64,000 nucleotides of DNA from Oryza sativa Japonica Group (taxonomy: Eukaryota > Streptophyta > Magnoliopsida > Poales > Poaceae), in assembly GCF_034140825.1 (NCBI RefSeq), contig NC_089044.1, positions 23,242,001-23,306,000 on the forward strand, written 5' to 3'. The translations under genes and the position numbers were made by a program. The notes beneath the pieces were generated by a model. The model saw nothing but the letters and a program-made list of their open reading frames with translations. It was not told where the DNA came from and did not search any database. Shown piece by piece: positions 25,435 through 37,949 of the stretch; position 1 is the stretch's first letter; each line of letters starts with the position of its first letter.

Positions 25435-26447
25435 ATGATGAGGAAGCAAAGCCGCTCTCCTTGTTCATCTTCTTCTTCTGCTGCTGTTGTGTCCCTCTGC
25501 AAGGTGCTCCTGTTGGTCCTGGCTCTCATCTGCACCCTGGAAACTGTCTCAGTAGAAGGAGGTAAATACTTCCTCTGTCTCACAAAAAATAACTACAATA
25601 CACGAATCTGAACAAACATTCATCCAATCCAAGTTTACCCTCAGAAATTGGCTTTTATGGGACAGAAGATGCACATATTTAAACTCATAATCATTGAGAG
25701 TTAATCAATTACTCTCTCTGGTTATGTTTTGGATAAGATTGTAGTCAAACTTTTATAACTTTAATTATCAAAATTTTAAAAGTATTTAGTTTAAAAGAAC
25801 TAGACCAACATATATGTATTTGTCGTTCAAAGTTCTATAATAAAAATAAACATGTATTTATTTATTCTATATATTATAATAGAAAAACAAGATCAAAGAT
25901 ATATTTTGAAGACTGTGTTATTGTCTAAAACGTCAAGAATTATAAAACCGAAGGAAGTACTAAGGCTGTGTTGGAGGAGGAGATAGAGAAGATTGAGAAG
26001 ATACGTAAAACGAGGTGAGCCATTTAGCACATGATTAATTAAATATTAGCTATTTTAAACTTTAAAAATGGATTAATATGATTTTCTAAAGCAACTTTTC
26101 TGTAAAAACTTTTTGCAAAAAATACACCGTTTAGTAGTTTGGGAAGCGTGCGTACGGAAAACGAAACAAACAATCTCCCTATCACCCCAGAACGAACGCA
26201 GCCTAAGTTACTTGGTTGGTTAACTAAATTTGGTATCTGGATGGATGCAGGGAGAGTGGCAGCAGCAGCATTAGTTGGTGGGGGCGTACCACTGAATCCA
26301 CGGTACCCGGCGATTCCTGAAGAACCTTACATAGGCCGGAGAGGCGATCCGTACACAGGTCGGGGAGGCGAACCTTACACACGCCCGGGACGGGGATGCA
26401 CCGTTGCATACGGATGCTATGGAGGTCCTCCAGCTGCCAAACCATGA
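25435..26447 (+). CDS. P1: small secreted CX5C peptide, RALF C-end-like
   Basis: Exon 1, 25435-25561, and exon 2, 26251-26447, joined in phase 1, give 107 aa (106 from the second ATG). Exon 1 codes a signal peptide: MRKQ, a Ser/Ala run, then LCKVLLLVLALICTL, with likely cleavage near the exon junction (SVEGG). The mature part is Gly/Pro/Arg/Tyr-rich and has three tandem 8-residue units (EPYIGRRG, DPYTGRGG, EPYTRPGRG) before GCTVAYGCYGG, the only cysteine pair (CX5C). PYxRxGCx5C resembles the end of RALF peptides (PYSRGCx5CR), but the YISY part and first disulfide of RALF are absent. The intron carries two MITEs. The 3' half is almost identical to P3. AATAAA lies near 26669. The receptor and function are unknown. 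Confidence 0.78.
25964..26203. mobile_element. MITE in the P1 intron, TAA duplication
   Basis: GGCTGTGTTG at the left, AACGCAGCC at the right, TAA on each side (25961-25963, 26204-26206). Same family as 4164-4403. AT-rich MITE remnants with GTCTCACAAAAAATAA and GGTTATGTTTTGGATAAG starts also lie at about 25570-25957. Confidence 0.65.
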
Positions 26448-26734
26448 CGATCGACATACTACTCTGCTACTGCTACTGCATGCTCGCTTGTTATTTCGAT
26501 CGATCAATCTCATGGCCTGCGTAGCTCACCACATAAACAAATAAAAACTATGCATCTAATAATTAACCCCTGATCTATCGATCGATCAGTAGACGGGTAT
26601 GCATCAATCGGCATCAGCAGCATATGCGATGTGAATTGTGATGTATGCATGGTGTATTTTTGTGGTAAATAAAGTGAAGCAGATATCTATCTAGTATATA
26701 CACATCGTTCCTGCTTCTATGTTGCCTGCGAATT

Positions 26735-27400
26735 ACATCCCCTTTTGATGTTGTACCTGTTCATAGGTCTAGTTCATACTACTTCATAGGTACAGACCTC
26801 ACCATTCCAATCAAGATGACATACAGAGATTATTTTTGATGTCCTGCATATTGGTTGTGCAAGCAGGGCGTTAAGGGAAACATTGGCGATTTGCCAACAC
26901 ATTTTGTAGGTAAAGAAGAGAATACTACTTGGGTCGTCAGTTTGTGCTGAGATGAACTCAATGTATTACAAATAAATTTCAGAAAACTACAACTATAGTA
27001 ACAAAACTATCAGTTTGCTGCAACATTAGTTATCTATTTCAGTTTGCTGCAATAATAGCGTGAGAAATTATCACAAAACTACAACTTTTACGTGATATGT
27101 TACTATAGGACATGTAGGTGACAACAGTACCAGCATATCACGTAAAAGTTACAGTTTTATGATAATTTCCCACGCTATTGTTGCAGCAAACTGAAATAGA
27201 TCACTAATGTTGTAGCAAACTGATAGTTTTGTTATTATAGTTACAGTTTTCTGAAATTTACTCATGTATTACAGATCACATAGGAACATTTTCTAAGTAA
27301 ACAAGTGTTTGTCCCATGTATTATGCTTGTGCTGCATATACATGAGTACATCATGGAACAAGGAGCCAGGAAGTTGTACACAACACATACTACTCCACTG
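26735..27400 (+). repeat. PMT 3' flank, duplicated copy 2
   Basis: Downstream of P1 the sequence returns to the PMT 3' flank (see 23095-23470), here interrupted by the element at 26971-27263. P1 is therefore bracketed by two copies of the PMT 3' flank. Confidence 0.8.
26971..27263. mobile_element. foldback Mutator-type MITE
   Basis: A long inverted repeat (AATTTCAGAAAACTACAACT against AGTTACAGTTTTCTGAAATT, continuing over about 130 bp per arm) with a 10 bp duplication ATGTATTACA (26961-26970, 27264-27273). The paralogous site at about 23317 (CATTGTATTACAG) lacks it, which proves the boundaries. Confidence 0.8.
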
Positions 27401-28990
27401 TTTACTACAGGAATTATTTTTATTTTTTAACCTTTTAAATTTTTAATTTTAAAAATAAACCCTTTCAAAACTTATTTACAAAATCTGAACCAAAACAATA
27501 TTGATAAGTCGCATGCAATGGGTACGACAGTTTTGTCCCGCTAAACCAACGAGAGCGGCGTGACCAAATAACGTTGCCATGTTAGCGAGATCGACGTGGC
27601 CAAATAACGCTGTCACGTCAACGAGACTGGCGTGACAGTATTGTTTTACCACGCCAGCTAAATACCACTCTAGTTTGACTAGCGTGAACAATAGATACAT
27701 ATCTTGAAAAATAAATTTTGAAAGGCCTTATTGTTTGGCCAATCTATATGTGCATGGTTGCAGATTTGGTGAGCTCAAGCCTTTCGCTAGTCGCTATCAC
27801 ATCCGTCGCGATTGCCACACTCAAGACCCTGCATTGTCCAAGACCGACTCAGTGGCCTAGAATTAGAACATAAATTTTTATTCCATCCAGGGATTGGTTG
27901 ATTTCTCTTGCTGCCTAACCGGTGAGTTCTCTCTCTCATGAATCCCTTTCCCTTCGTATCTTTGCTTGTTTGCATAATGCAGAAGCAGCAGGGAGGAAGA
28001 GGGAGAAGCAGAAGAAATAGAAATAGTAAGAAGTGATCGAGAACATAATGGCAGGTAATTTTTTATACAACGTATGATTGATTGTATTTTTTTTTTGTTT
28101 TGGAATGTAAACATCCGAGTTATATCTCATATTTGTTCTTTGGAACTCCTTCTTTACCATGTTTGTAATTATGCATATTTTGTAGTTTGCTAATATTCAA
28201 GTTGATTTTGGGTAGTTCGTTCAGAAAAAAGTTTATACAAAATATCTTCTTATTATAAGCAATATGCTATATGTGTGGTAGATATTTTTGTTGTCTTTGT
28301 CTTTAAGAAAACTGGCCAATTAATAAGATATTAATGCTATATGTGTGTGATAATTTGAACAAATTTTATATATGTATACTAAGTTTGGGTGTTATGAAAT
28401 TTTAAAGGCCTGAAGTAGGACCATCCAACGAAAAATTTGTAAAGCCGCCACTACAAGTAGCAGCACCATTATTCCTGCTGGCTAGTGTGTCCATTTGACG
28501 CTGGTAAAGTCAATTCGTCAAGATTATTTTAACTCTTTTGAAGGAAAGATAAAAGCTTTGCCTTATATATTGTCAAGATTCTTTTAACATCCACTAATCC
28601 ATGATATATCCAGTTATCCACCATGATTGATTGCTCCATGCACACACATTGAGACACGCCGAGAATGGGTGGTGGGTGGCCTGTGAGTGGCTACCGGCTA
28701 GTGCCAAATTGGCCGTGGAAGGAGGAGCTACGCCGCCGCGCGCACAATTTCTTTCTAAAAAAAAGTTTGAATGCACTTTTCTTTCTCAAAATCTCGTTTT
28801 CCAAAATAAAACTATTTCTTCATATGTTTCATTCTCTTAACTAATCACAATCATTTTCTATTTTGATTTCATCATCTACTATCTTTTCTCAATTAATCAT
28901 AATATATCTTTAAGTATTTTGGTCTACTTTTTAAATATCTGTGTCCATCTAAAAATGGTTGGTTAGGGACGGAGAAAGTAAAGGATACAA
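27401..28990. other. region between P1 and P2, no gene recognised
   Basis: 27429-27720 is a separate block with repeated GCGTGAC words. 28080-28400 is AT-rich. At about 28415-28458 the words AGTAGGACCATCCAACGA and AGCCGCCACTAC resemble the right end of the hAT element at 41780 and may be an old hAT terminus. GCTAGTGCCAAATTGGCCG at 28695 is the start of the array promoter block for P2. Confidence 0.4.
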
Positions 28991-29095
28991 CAGCAAATTG
29001 CACTCCCCAGCACTGCAGGCGCTATAAGTTGTGATGAGCACCAAACCAAGAGGTAAGGTTCAACAAGTTCGACCAGTGAGACGAAGAAACTGAAG

Positions 29096-29435
29096 ATGAG
29101 GAAGCAACGGGGATCTTCTTCTGCTGTCTCCATTTGGAAGGCGCTCCTGATTCTCCTGGCTCTCATCTGCGCCCTGCGCCCAGCTCAAGGAGGTAAATAG
29201 TTAAAGACTGTAGATCACTCACTAGACAGTGTTGTGTTGGTAATTAATTAACCGAATAAATCAATGGACTATACATATATATGCTGGATATATTTATGCA
29301 GGGAGAGGTGTGTCCGTGGGATATCCAGGTCCTCGTTCCAACAAGGCCAGCAGTTACTCCAGGGGCGGCGTGGGATGCAGCAGTATCGACGAGTGCGACG
29401 CCCCTCCAGCTCCAGGTGAAGAAGTCTTACCATGA
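29096..29435 (+). CDS. P2: small secreted CX5C peptide
   Basis: Exon 1, 29096-29192, and exon 2, 29302-29435 (phase 1), give 76 aa. The signal peptide is MRKQRGSSSAVSIWKALLIL and on to CALRPAQGG, shorter than in its sisters and with CAL for CTL. The mature peptide, about 44 aa, begins GRGVSVGYPGPRS and holds SYSRGGVGCSSIDEC, the copy closest to the RALF ending (SYSRGC-SSI--C), then an acidic, proline-rich tail (DAPPAPGEEVLP) not seen in the others. TATA-like TATAAG at 29023. The TAAACGATAGCGAACTGCA block is degenerate here (CAACAGCAAATTGCACT). The intron is only 109 bp, the shortest and cleanest of the array. Confidence 0.75.
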
Positions 29436-29971
29436 CAGTCTGCTCTCCAAGAGTCTGTTTGACGCCATTTTCAGTTTCAGTTCTTTCTTTTCAAAAGCTG
29501 GAGTCCAGTTAAACAGTTCCAACTCAAATTAAAATAAGAGCAAAGCTGAATGGAACGCTCTCACAAAATAAAAAAGATAGAGGCTAGATTTATGCTGCTC
29601 CACAGCCCTACTTAAGACCTAACTCGATCTTAGAAACTGTACTTCGGCTCCTTTGCTTGTTCGCCTTCTCCGTGATGGCATCATTCGACCCTGGTCTTGA
29701 ATTTGAAGTTTCATTATTCTTACTTTCTTATCTGTATAAATCGAGAGGCAGACAAATATTAGATTTCTATTGGGCGTTGTCCATGTCCATGTTTGACAAG
29801 AGTTGTATGACAGTGATCTTAAATTAATCTTCAACGACGCACTGGCTGCCAAGAGTTTTAACCATACACGTTAATTATCACTATTATTATTCAGTAAAAA
29901 ACCTTGAACTAATCTCGATGCTTGATATCTTTCCAAGGACTATGAATGGTCAACTACAACTTTGTATACTA

Positions 29972-30231
29972 CTCCCTCCATCCCATAATAAGAGGTATGG
30001 TCAAACTTGACATAATCTTCAAAACTAATCTTTGACTTAAAATTTCTCATATACTATAAGGTTTATTGCAACAAATTTATAATCACATTAAAGTAAATTT
30101 AAATGTCAATCCAATGATATAAATTTTAACAAATAAAATTCATTTTATTTTATAATAATTGTTGATCAAATGTTTTTAAAGTTGAATATTGAAATATGTG
30201 CACACCTTATATTATGGGATAGGGGGAGGAG
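29972..30231. mobile_element. MITE, CTCCCTCCATCCCATAAT ends
   Basis: CTCCCTCCATCCCATAAT at the left and the inverse ATTATGGGATAGGGGGAGG at the right, flanked by TA. AT-rich interior. Confidence 0.65.
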
Positions 30232-30447
30232 TACATTTCCTCTGTATACCTATGACAATGGAATCTGTTTGGAATGTGGAGTGTGATTATCTAAGAGCAT
30301 GCATGTATGATAAGATCATGTAAACGGGCTATAGAAGACGTCACATCGGATTTGTACTGAATTGAAATTAAGAGAGAAGAGGACAGAAAAAAAAAGCAAG
30401 CTACATATATGTAACCAGTTGTAACACGAACTTCAAAAAACTATGAG

Positions 30448-30860
30448 TTTTTTTTAACGAACCGGCACTTAGAATGTGCCAATTTCATTGAATATGGCAA
30501 AAAAAAAAAGCTGTACAAGAGTAGCTCTATACAGGTTTAAAAGAAAAAAGAAGACTCTAAGGCACTATGTTACATAGTCCATTCGGTGCTGCCATGGCCC
30601 AAATCTGTGCCTCCTCTTTGATCTTTGCAACCAAGTATGTTGCCGATAGTTTTTTTTTGTCTTAACTGATTTCGCTCCTTCCAAATCTCCCATGACGCTA
30701 GGAGAATAAGGCTACGCAACACTTTCTTTGGCACCCCTGGGGTAGAGGCAAGATCCGTCCGTTACTCATATCATGGACCATCGTAGGATTGTTCCAATTA
30801 GATAGCTGAATTTGCTTGTGGGAGATCTTTGTGAGGTTAAGGATAATAATAGAATAAGCA
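30448..30860 (-). mobile_element. LINE 3' end fragment
   Basis: The minus strand reads LILLASWEIWKERNQ, a motif at the end of plant L1 ORF2, and the T run at 30448-30455 is the poly-A end. The rest is lost. Left limit approximate. Confidence 0.6.
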
Positions 30861-30968
30861 TCTTACTATTAGTATCTTCCACGTCATCTCTACAGGAGAA
30901 GGCTTAAAAGACAAAATTTACAGTAAAATATACCGTAAAGTTGTTCTTTTTTTTTGAGAACTCTATAA

Positions 30969-31211
30969 GAGCGGGTACAATAGCAGACTATTAACCAGCT
31001 ACAAACATATTTTAATGAGATAAAAGATGAGAGAGAAGAGCAGCGGGCTATAGATTTGTAGCCAGCTGCAGCGCGGACTCCAAGACGCAATGTGTATATG
31101 ACAGGTGGGACCATATATTATAGTATAGTAAGCAAATATTGTATAAATTAGCTATTAGATTGGCTATAAATGAATTGGAGCTAGTAGTGGGCTATACTAT
31201 TAACCTTGCTC
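30969..31211. mobile_element. Tourist-like MITE, second copy
   Basis: GAGCGGGTACAATAGCAGA to TATTAACCTTGCTC, TAA on both sides. Same family as 2288-2541. Confidence 0.7.
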
Positions 31212-31455
31212 TAAGTTGTCTGAATGCCATCTCCTCCTAAGCATAATGCATTTAACGCTTAAAAGTATATGTGAATTTATGCTGGACCACATGTAAATAT
31301 TATTTTTTTAACTATATGGAGAGATCCAAGTATTAATAATGTATTATAAATATATAGTTAACTATTGTATAGGTGCACCACTGGTATATTGACTGTAGTA
31401 TTAGGGCTGCTCTAATACCATATATCTATGGTTGATTACTCGACAGTATGGCTAG

Positions 31456-31943
31456 TTCCCAACACGTACGCTTGCAAGAGCTAGTTCCCAACATTCCCCT
31501 CTCATTTTCCACACGTATACTTTTCAAATTGCTAAACGGTGCGTTTTTTTACAAAAAATTTCTATACAAAAATTATTAAAAAAAATCATATTGATCTATT
31601 TTTGAAAAAAATGGCTAATACTTAATTAATCTCACGCTAATAGACCGCTCCGTTTTCCGTGCATAGGAGATGGTTTCTATCAGAGCAGGTATAATAGCAG
31701 GCTATTAGCTAGCTGTAAACATATTTTAATGAGATAAAAGATGAGAGAGAAGAGCAGCGGGCTACAAATCTATAGCCAGCTGCAGCGCGGATTCCAATAC
31801 GCAATGTGTGTATGACAGGTGGGACCATATAATATTAATATATTTATAGTATAGTAAGCAACTATTATATAAATTAGCTATTAGATTGGTTGTAGATGAA
31901 TTGGAGCCAGTAATGGGCTATACTATTAAACTTCCGAACACAG
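31456..31943. mobile_element. nested MITEs
   Basis: A copy of the GGCTGTGTTC family (TTTTCAAATTGCTAAACGG interior; right end GAACACAGCC at 31943) has been entered by a Tourist-like copy at about 31684-31930 (GAGCAGGTATAATAGCAGG). The nesting gives the order of insertion. Confidence 0.6.
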
Positions 31944-32261
31944 CCAGTGCAGTGGCGAAGGCCGGACGACCGTGGATAGTTGACCGGCCGGCACATTCAT
32001 TGGGATTAAGACAAAATTACCTTGCTTAATCAGTGTTTGAGCCGTATGAGCAGCACAACAGTAGTAGTACTGTATAGTACTAGCAACTTAATTAACATGT
32101 TTCACACAAACTAGTAACGCAAATGCTCACGTCGAGATGATCTATATATGGATCTGTATAAAACTTTACCTATTGCTAGTCTTGCCTAGGTTCGTAAAAA
32201 TTTCTGGATCCAGCGATGGAATTCACCGGGCGATATTACTCCACGTACAGTCCACAGAGAT

Positions 32262-32407
32262 ATGATGAGACATTGCATGTCGTGGAAAAAATGACGACTT
32301 TAATTGTTGGCCAGGTGCCTAATTAGTCCAGGGAAGAAAGAGTGTCATTGACCCCTGGTCAACGATAGCGAACTGCATGCACTACCCAACCGACTGGCTC
32401 TATAAAT
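32262..32407 (+). promoter_or_regulatory. P3 proximal promoter
   Basis: GACATTGCATGTCGTGG, then TTGACCCCTGGTCAACGATA (32348-32367) running into GCGAACTGCA, and TATAAAT at 32401-32407 followed by TGTGAAAACCCAACAGCC. One base differs from P1 in the core (TCAACGATA for TAAACGATA). Confidence 0.62.
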
Positions 32408-32516
32408 TGTGAAAACCCAACAGCCGAGAAGCAAACAAACACCAGCAAGCAAAGAGGTGCAATATATTTGAGGGAGAGATCAGAAAAAGAATTAAGGTAG
32501 AGATAATAAGATAGTA

Positions 32517-32996
32517 ATGAGGACGCAACGCAGCTACCTTTGCAAGGTGCTCCTGATGGTCCTCGCCCTCATCTGCACCCTGCACACTGCCTCGGTACAA
32601 GGAGGTAAATACACTTATAATCAGGGTTCACCTTATCTTTTTTTTCCTCCCGCGGTAACCACGTGGTTACCGTGAAAACCGTGCGGTATAACCGCAAGAC
32701 ATATCGTGGTTTCAAAAACTGAAAAGACTACCGTGCATGATAAATGCGATAATCCTGCTTATAATTATTGAGATAGTTAAGCCTGGTTGGTTGACTTAAT
32801 TTGTAATATGTGTTGTACGATGTGATTGATGGAAGCAGGGAGAGCAGGAGCAGCAGATGCAATTGGTAGGAACGGAGCGCTGAATCCACCACGGTACCCG
32901 GTGCCCAGGATTCCCGGCGAACCTTACACACGCCCGGGACGGGGATGCACCGTTGCATACGGATGCTATGGAGGTCCTCCAGCTGCCAAACCATGA
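32517..32996 (+). CDS. P3: small secreted CX5C peptide
   Basis: Exon 1, 32517-32604, and exon 2, 32839-32996 (phase 1), give 81 aa. The signal peptide is the shortest of the array: MRTQRSYLCKVLLMV and on to ALICTLHTASVQGG. The mature part, about 52 aa, starts GRAGAADAIGRNG and ends RIPGEPYTRPGRGC-TVAYGC-YGGPPAAKP, identical to the end of P1, but with a single PYT unit where P1 has three. The 3' UTRs of P1 and P3 also match, except that P3 carries a MITE at 33082-33313. P1 and P3 are therefore the most recent pair in the array or have been homogenised. Same inferred role as P1. Confidence 0.78.
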
Positions 32997-33081
32997 CGAT
33001 CGACACACTACTCTGCTACTGCTACTGCATGTTCACTTGTTATTTCGATCGATCAATCTCATGGCCTGCGTAGCTTAATTA

Positions 33082-33313
33082 CTCTCTCCATTTCAAAATG
33101 TTTGACACCGTTGACTTCTTATAACAAGTTTGACCGTTTATCTTATTAAAAAAATTTATGAAATATGTAAAACTATATATGTACATAAAAGTATATTTAA
33201 CAATAAATCAAATAATATGAAAAAAAAATAATTACATAGATTTTTGGAATAAGACGAATGGTCAAACACGTCCTAAAAAGTCAACGGTGTCAAATATTTT
33301 AAAACGGAGGGAG
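33082..33313. mobile_element. Stowaway-like MITE in the P3 3' UTR
   Basis: CTCTCTCCATTTCAAAATG to AAAACGGAGGGAG with TA on each side. P1 shows the unoccupied site at about 26525. Confidence 0.75.
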
Positions 33314-33660
33314 TACTACATAAACAAATAAAACTAGGCATCTGATTAACACATTATCTATCAATCGATCGATCAGTAGACGGGTATGCAGCAATCAGCA
33401 TCAGCAGCATATGCGATGTGAATTGTGATGTATGCAACGGTGTATTTTTGCGGTAAATAAAGTGAAGCGGATATCTATCTATATACACATCGTTCCTGCA
33501 TCCATGTTGCATTAATTGTTGCCTGCTGCTAGTACTACACATTGACAGCTGATTATTCTTTCATCTTTTCTTTGTGTAATCGAGAGGCAGACAGTCTTAA
33601 ATCAATCTGGGAGGACGACGCACTGCAAAGAGTTTTGATCAGAGATGTTACTTACTATCA

Positions 33661-34684
<1,024 letters not shown>

Positions 34685-34699
34685 CTTACTATCATAATA

Positions 34700-34935
34700 C
34701 TCCCTCCGTTTCAAAATATTTGACACCGTTGACTTTTTAGCATATGTTTGACCGTTCGTCTTATTAAAAATAATTTGTGAAATATATAAAACTATACGTG
34801 TACATGAAAGCATATTTAACAATAAATCAAATGATATGAAAAAAATTAATAATTACTTAAAGTTTTTGAATAAGACGAATGATCAAATACGTAATTAGAA
34901 AGTCAACGGTATCAAACATTTTAAAACGGGGGGAG
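34700..34935. mobile_element. Stowaway-like MITE
   Basis: CTCCCTCCGTTTCAAAATA to TTTAAAACGGGGGGAG, TA on each side. Confidence 0.75.
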
Positions 34936-35424
34936 TAATTCAGTAAAAACACGTAGAAATCATGCATCTCGATGCTTGAAATCGTTCCAATCTCTACGAA
35001 ATAATCAACTGCAAACATCTCCGTGCCGTCGGTGTCTCTGCAACCACTACCAGATTCATGTGCGGATCTGACGGATTGATCACGCCGGCATCTCGCCCTG
35101 AGAAAAAGGAAGGGTCGGGGAAGAAATCTCCGACCCCAACAGCCACGGCCCACACGATTTGGCCCACGGGATCCCTTAGAATGCTGGGCTGCTGCTCGGA
35201 TGTGGGCCGAAAACTAAGGGCCCTTTTGGTTAGTTTGATGTGGGCCCATTTTTATCTGGTCAATTCACGGAAGCATTAGCCTACCAGCTTCTTCATCAGC
35301 AAAACTGGTCCTTCTACATGTCAAAAAAATAAAAATAAAAACGGGTCCTAATTTCGTTCGGCCATTTCTACATTTGTGATTTTTGCATACCCATTTCTCT
35401 ACTACTATAAAAACACAATATGTT

Positions 35425-36290
35425 GCTAAGTTCTCGATTTTTTTTGGAGAGGCCTACGCATCGGATGTCCAGAGATTGCAAATCTCTCGACGATGTTGCA
35501 CTATATGTTGATGAAGAAATGTTGCAATTTTTCATTGCTAAAAAAAAGTTTCAACACGAATTTTTTCTTAATGTTTCATCTTTCACTGAAGAATATTTCA
35601 TCGCTTTATCGAAGATGTTTCAATCGAATGTAATACTCAAGAATGTTGACTGCAACAACAAAAACCCAATACGTGCAACATTCAAAGAAACCAAATGCAA
35701 CATCTAGTACTGATTTAAGAAACATCTAGAAAAGACGGAGTGCAACATCACAAACACACTATGTGCAAAAAAAAAAAACATATGGTGTGCAACAATCCTC
35801 GACGTTGCCATAAACCTCTTCACCTTCGCCAGTGAGCTCAGGGCCCTCTCAGGCGATGGCGTCTCAAACTCCGTCCTACGTGCCACCTCCTCGCGGCCGT
35901 GCCGCTGCTTCCGGCGAGCTCGGGGCCCTAACCGGTGATGGCTGAATCTCCGCGCGATGTAGGTACCGCCGCTGCTGAGCTTTGTCGTCTTCAACAATAA
36001 CTGCACATCCTCCTCGTGGTGCCGCCGCCGGCGAGCTTGGGATTCTCTCCGGCCATGGTGCCTTCTACTCTACCCGCACACACCTCTCCTCCCAAAGCCA
36101 CCACTATCGCGGCTTTCTCCGGCGATGGCATCTTCCTTCGGTCCTGAGGACTTGGCCACTTTTGGTCGTTGCTAGGTGAGAGAGAAGGGGAATGGTGGAG
36201 AGAAGAAGACAGGGAAATGGGGAAAGTGAGCATGGAGAAAAGATGGGGAATAGCGCATCCGATGCCTGCGTTAGCGTCCAATGCTTGATC
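35425..36290. mobile_element. possible non-autonomous element, family unknown
   Basis: A block without recognisable protein, bounded by CTACGCATCGGATG near 35454 and the partly inverse GCGCATCCGATGCCTGCG near 36253. The first half is AT-rich with repeated TGTTGCAAC/GTTTCAA words, the second half GC-rich with CGGCGATGG words. It separates the downstream flank of P3 from the upstream flank of P4. No target duplication was found. Confidence 0.3.
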
Positions 36291-36315
36291 TAAAGCGTCT
36301 TCAGATCTTTTCTCC

Positions 36316-36610
36316 TTGTGAGTTCTAACACGCGGAACAGGCCTACGGCCTTCAGCTTTGGAGGAGCGGGGGCGAGGGGGGGTTCGGAGAATAAATCTCC
36401 GACCCCAATTGGACCAGATTAACATAGGCATGGGCGTGATGAGCCACCCGTAAGAGGTTGGGCTCCACGCAGTTACAGCTCTGACCACCAATTAGGCCTA
36501 ATTAACACTCATAAACAAATTCCTAGTGATGGGCTGTGAAGTCGGTGAATCCTCTGCAGATGGGCCTTACCAATGGAAGTAGCAAAGGCGCCTTCCTGAG
36601 GGTCGTGGTA
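36316..36610 (+). repeat. array-unit upstream flank, copy A
   Basis: Matches the DNA around 46461-46516 plus 48235-48404: GTGAGTTCTAACACGCGGAA, GTTCGGAGAATAAATCTCCG, GGCATGGGCGTGATG, GTGATGGGC and GAAGTCGGT. In the second copy a Pack-MULE splits it. Confidence 0.65.
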
Positions 36611-36860
36611 AAGCTTGCAGTTAGTTTTGCGCTATATACTTGTCGATATTTTTTTTCTATAAATTTGACGTATATAAATATAGTACAATCATATAGTGTA
36701 GTTATATTGTAACTTCCATATATCCACCCATGTAATTTGCATGCAACTACAATGTAATTTTGAATTGTTCTATTTGCTTTAAAATTCATGCAAGGGAGAT
36801 AGAAAAGAAAATCACAACCTACGTACAAGTGAGGAGATTTGGTACCATTACCTCCGTATA

Positions 36861-37050
36861 TTTTTATTAAAGAGAATAGTTAAAAGACGAGAGGAAATGC
36901 CTAATTAAGACAAAAAGAATACCGTTTTTATTAAAGAGAATAGTTAAAAGACGAGAGGAAATGCCTAATTAAGACAAAAAGAAGACCTTTTTATTAAAGA
37001 GAATAGTTAAAAGACGAGAGGAAATGCCTAATTAAGACAAAACGAAGACC
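36861..37050 (+). repeat. three tandem 63-64 bp repeats
   Basis: Units start at 36861, 36925 and 36988: TTTTTATTAAAGAGAATAGT, TAAAAGACGAGAGGAAATGC, CTAATTAAGACAAAAAGAA. A single diverged unit lies at about 43935-43985 in the neighbouring duplicate, so the triplication happened after that duplication. Confidence 0.85.
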
Positions 37051-37263
37051 GACCGAGCAAAAGAAGATAAAAGGAAAGACTAAATCTAGCGATACAGGAT
37101 TAAAGATGACATAGCGACCTAGTTATGATACTGGGAATGAAACATGGCACATGTAATATCTTGTAGCACCTAGCTACCGGCTACCGGTATATGCATGCTG
37201 TTGAGCTAGTCGCTCCTTATTTTTGTACATAATGGATGTTGAGCTAGTAGCTGGTAAATACTA

Positions 37264-37497
37264 CTCCCTCCGTTTTAAAATGTTTGACACCGTTGACTTT
37301 TTAGCACATATTTAACCGTTCGTCTTATTAAAAAAATTATAAAATATGTAAAACTATATGTGTACATGAAAGTATATTTAACAATGAATCAAATGATATG
37401 AAAAGAATAAATAATTACTTAAATTTTTTGAATAAGATGAATGGTCAAACACGTACTTAAAAAGTCAACTGTGTCAAACATTTTGAAACGGAGGGAG
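37264..37497. mobile_element. Stowaway-like MITE upstream of P4
   Basis: CTCCCTCCGTTTTAAAATG to TTTTGAAACGGAGGGAG, TA on both sides. Confidence 0.75.
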
Positions 37498-37705
37498 TAC
37501 TTGTCTTGTCTCTATGGTGCATGGAGTAGATATATAGTGGATTAATTATTTAAGTATAATCAATTCGGTCAAGCCCTCCAGGATAGAACAATTGGACTAC
37601 CAACAAATTCGATCTGGTGTCATCCTGATTGAGTCGTGTCTGCGATTTATAAGTTGCTCTTTATCCTTTAATTAACCATCGCTGATTAATTACTCTTATT
37701 ATATA

Positions 37706-37936
37706 CTCCACCCGTCCCTAAATATTTAATGCCGTTGTCTTTTTTAAACATATTTAACTGTTCATTTTATTCAAAAACTTTTGCGAAATATGTGAAACTA
37801 TATATATACATAAAAGTATATTTAAAAATAAATCAAATGATATGAAAAGAATTAATAATTACTTAAATTTTTAAATAAAACGAATAATTAAACATATTTA
37901 AAAAGGTTAACGGCGTCAAATATTTAGGGATGAGAG
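37706..37936. mobile_element. Stowaway-like MITE, diverged, upstream of P4
   Basis: CTCCACCCGTCCCTAAATAT to ATTTAGGGATGAGAG, TA on each side. Sits between the distal block (about 37565) and the proximal promoter of P4. Confidence 0.65.
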
Positions 37937-37949
37937 TATATTAGATGAG

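Noticed and set aside
35420-35707. A 95-codon + frame (MLLSSRFFLERPTHRMSRD...)
   Set aside because: AT-rich repeat sequence with TGTTGCAAC words; no signal peptide or family recognised.
36861-37050. Possible CRISPR-like spacing
   Set aside because: The three units are directly adjacent repeats without unique spacers, in a plant genome.
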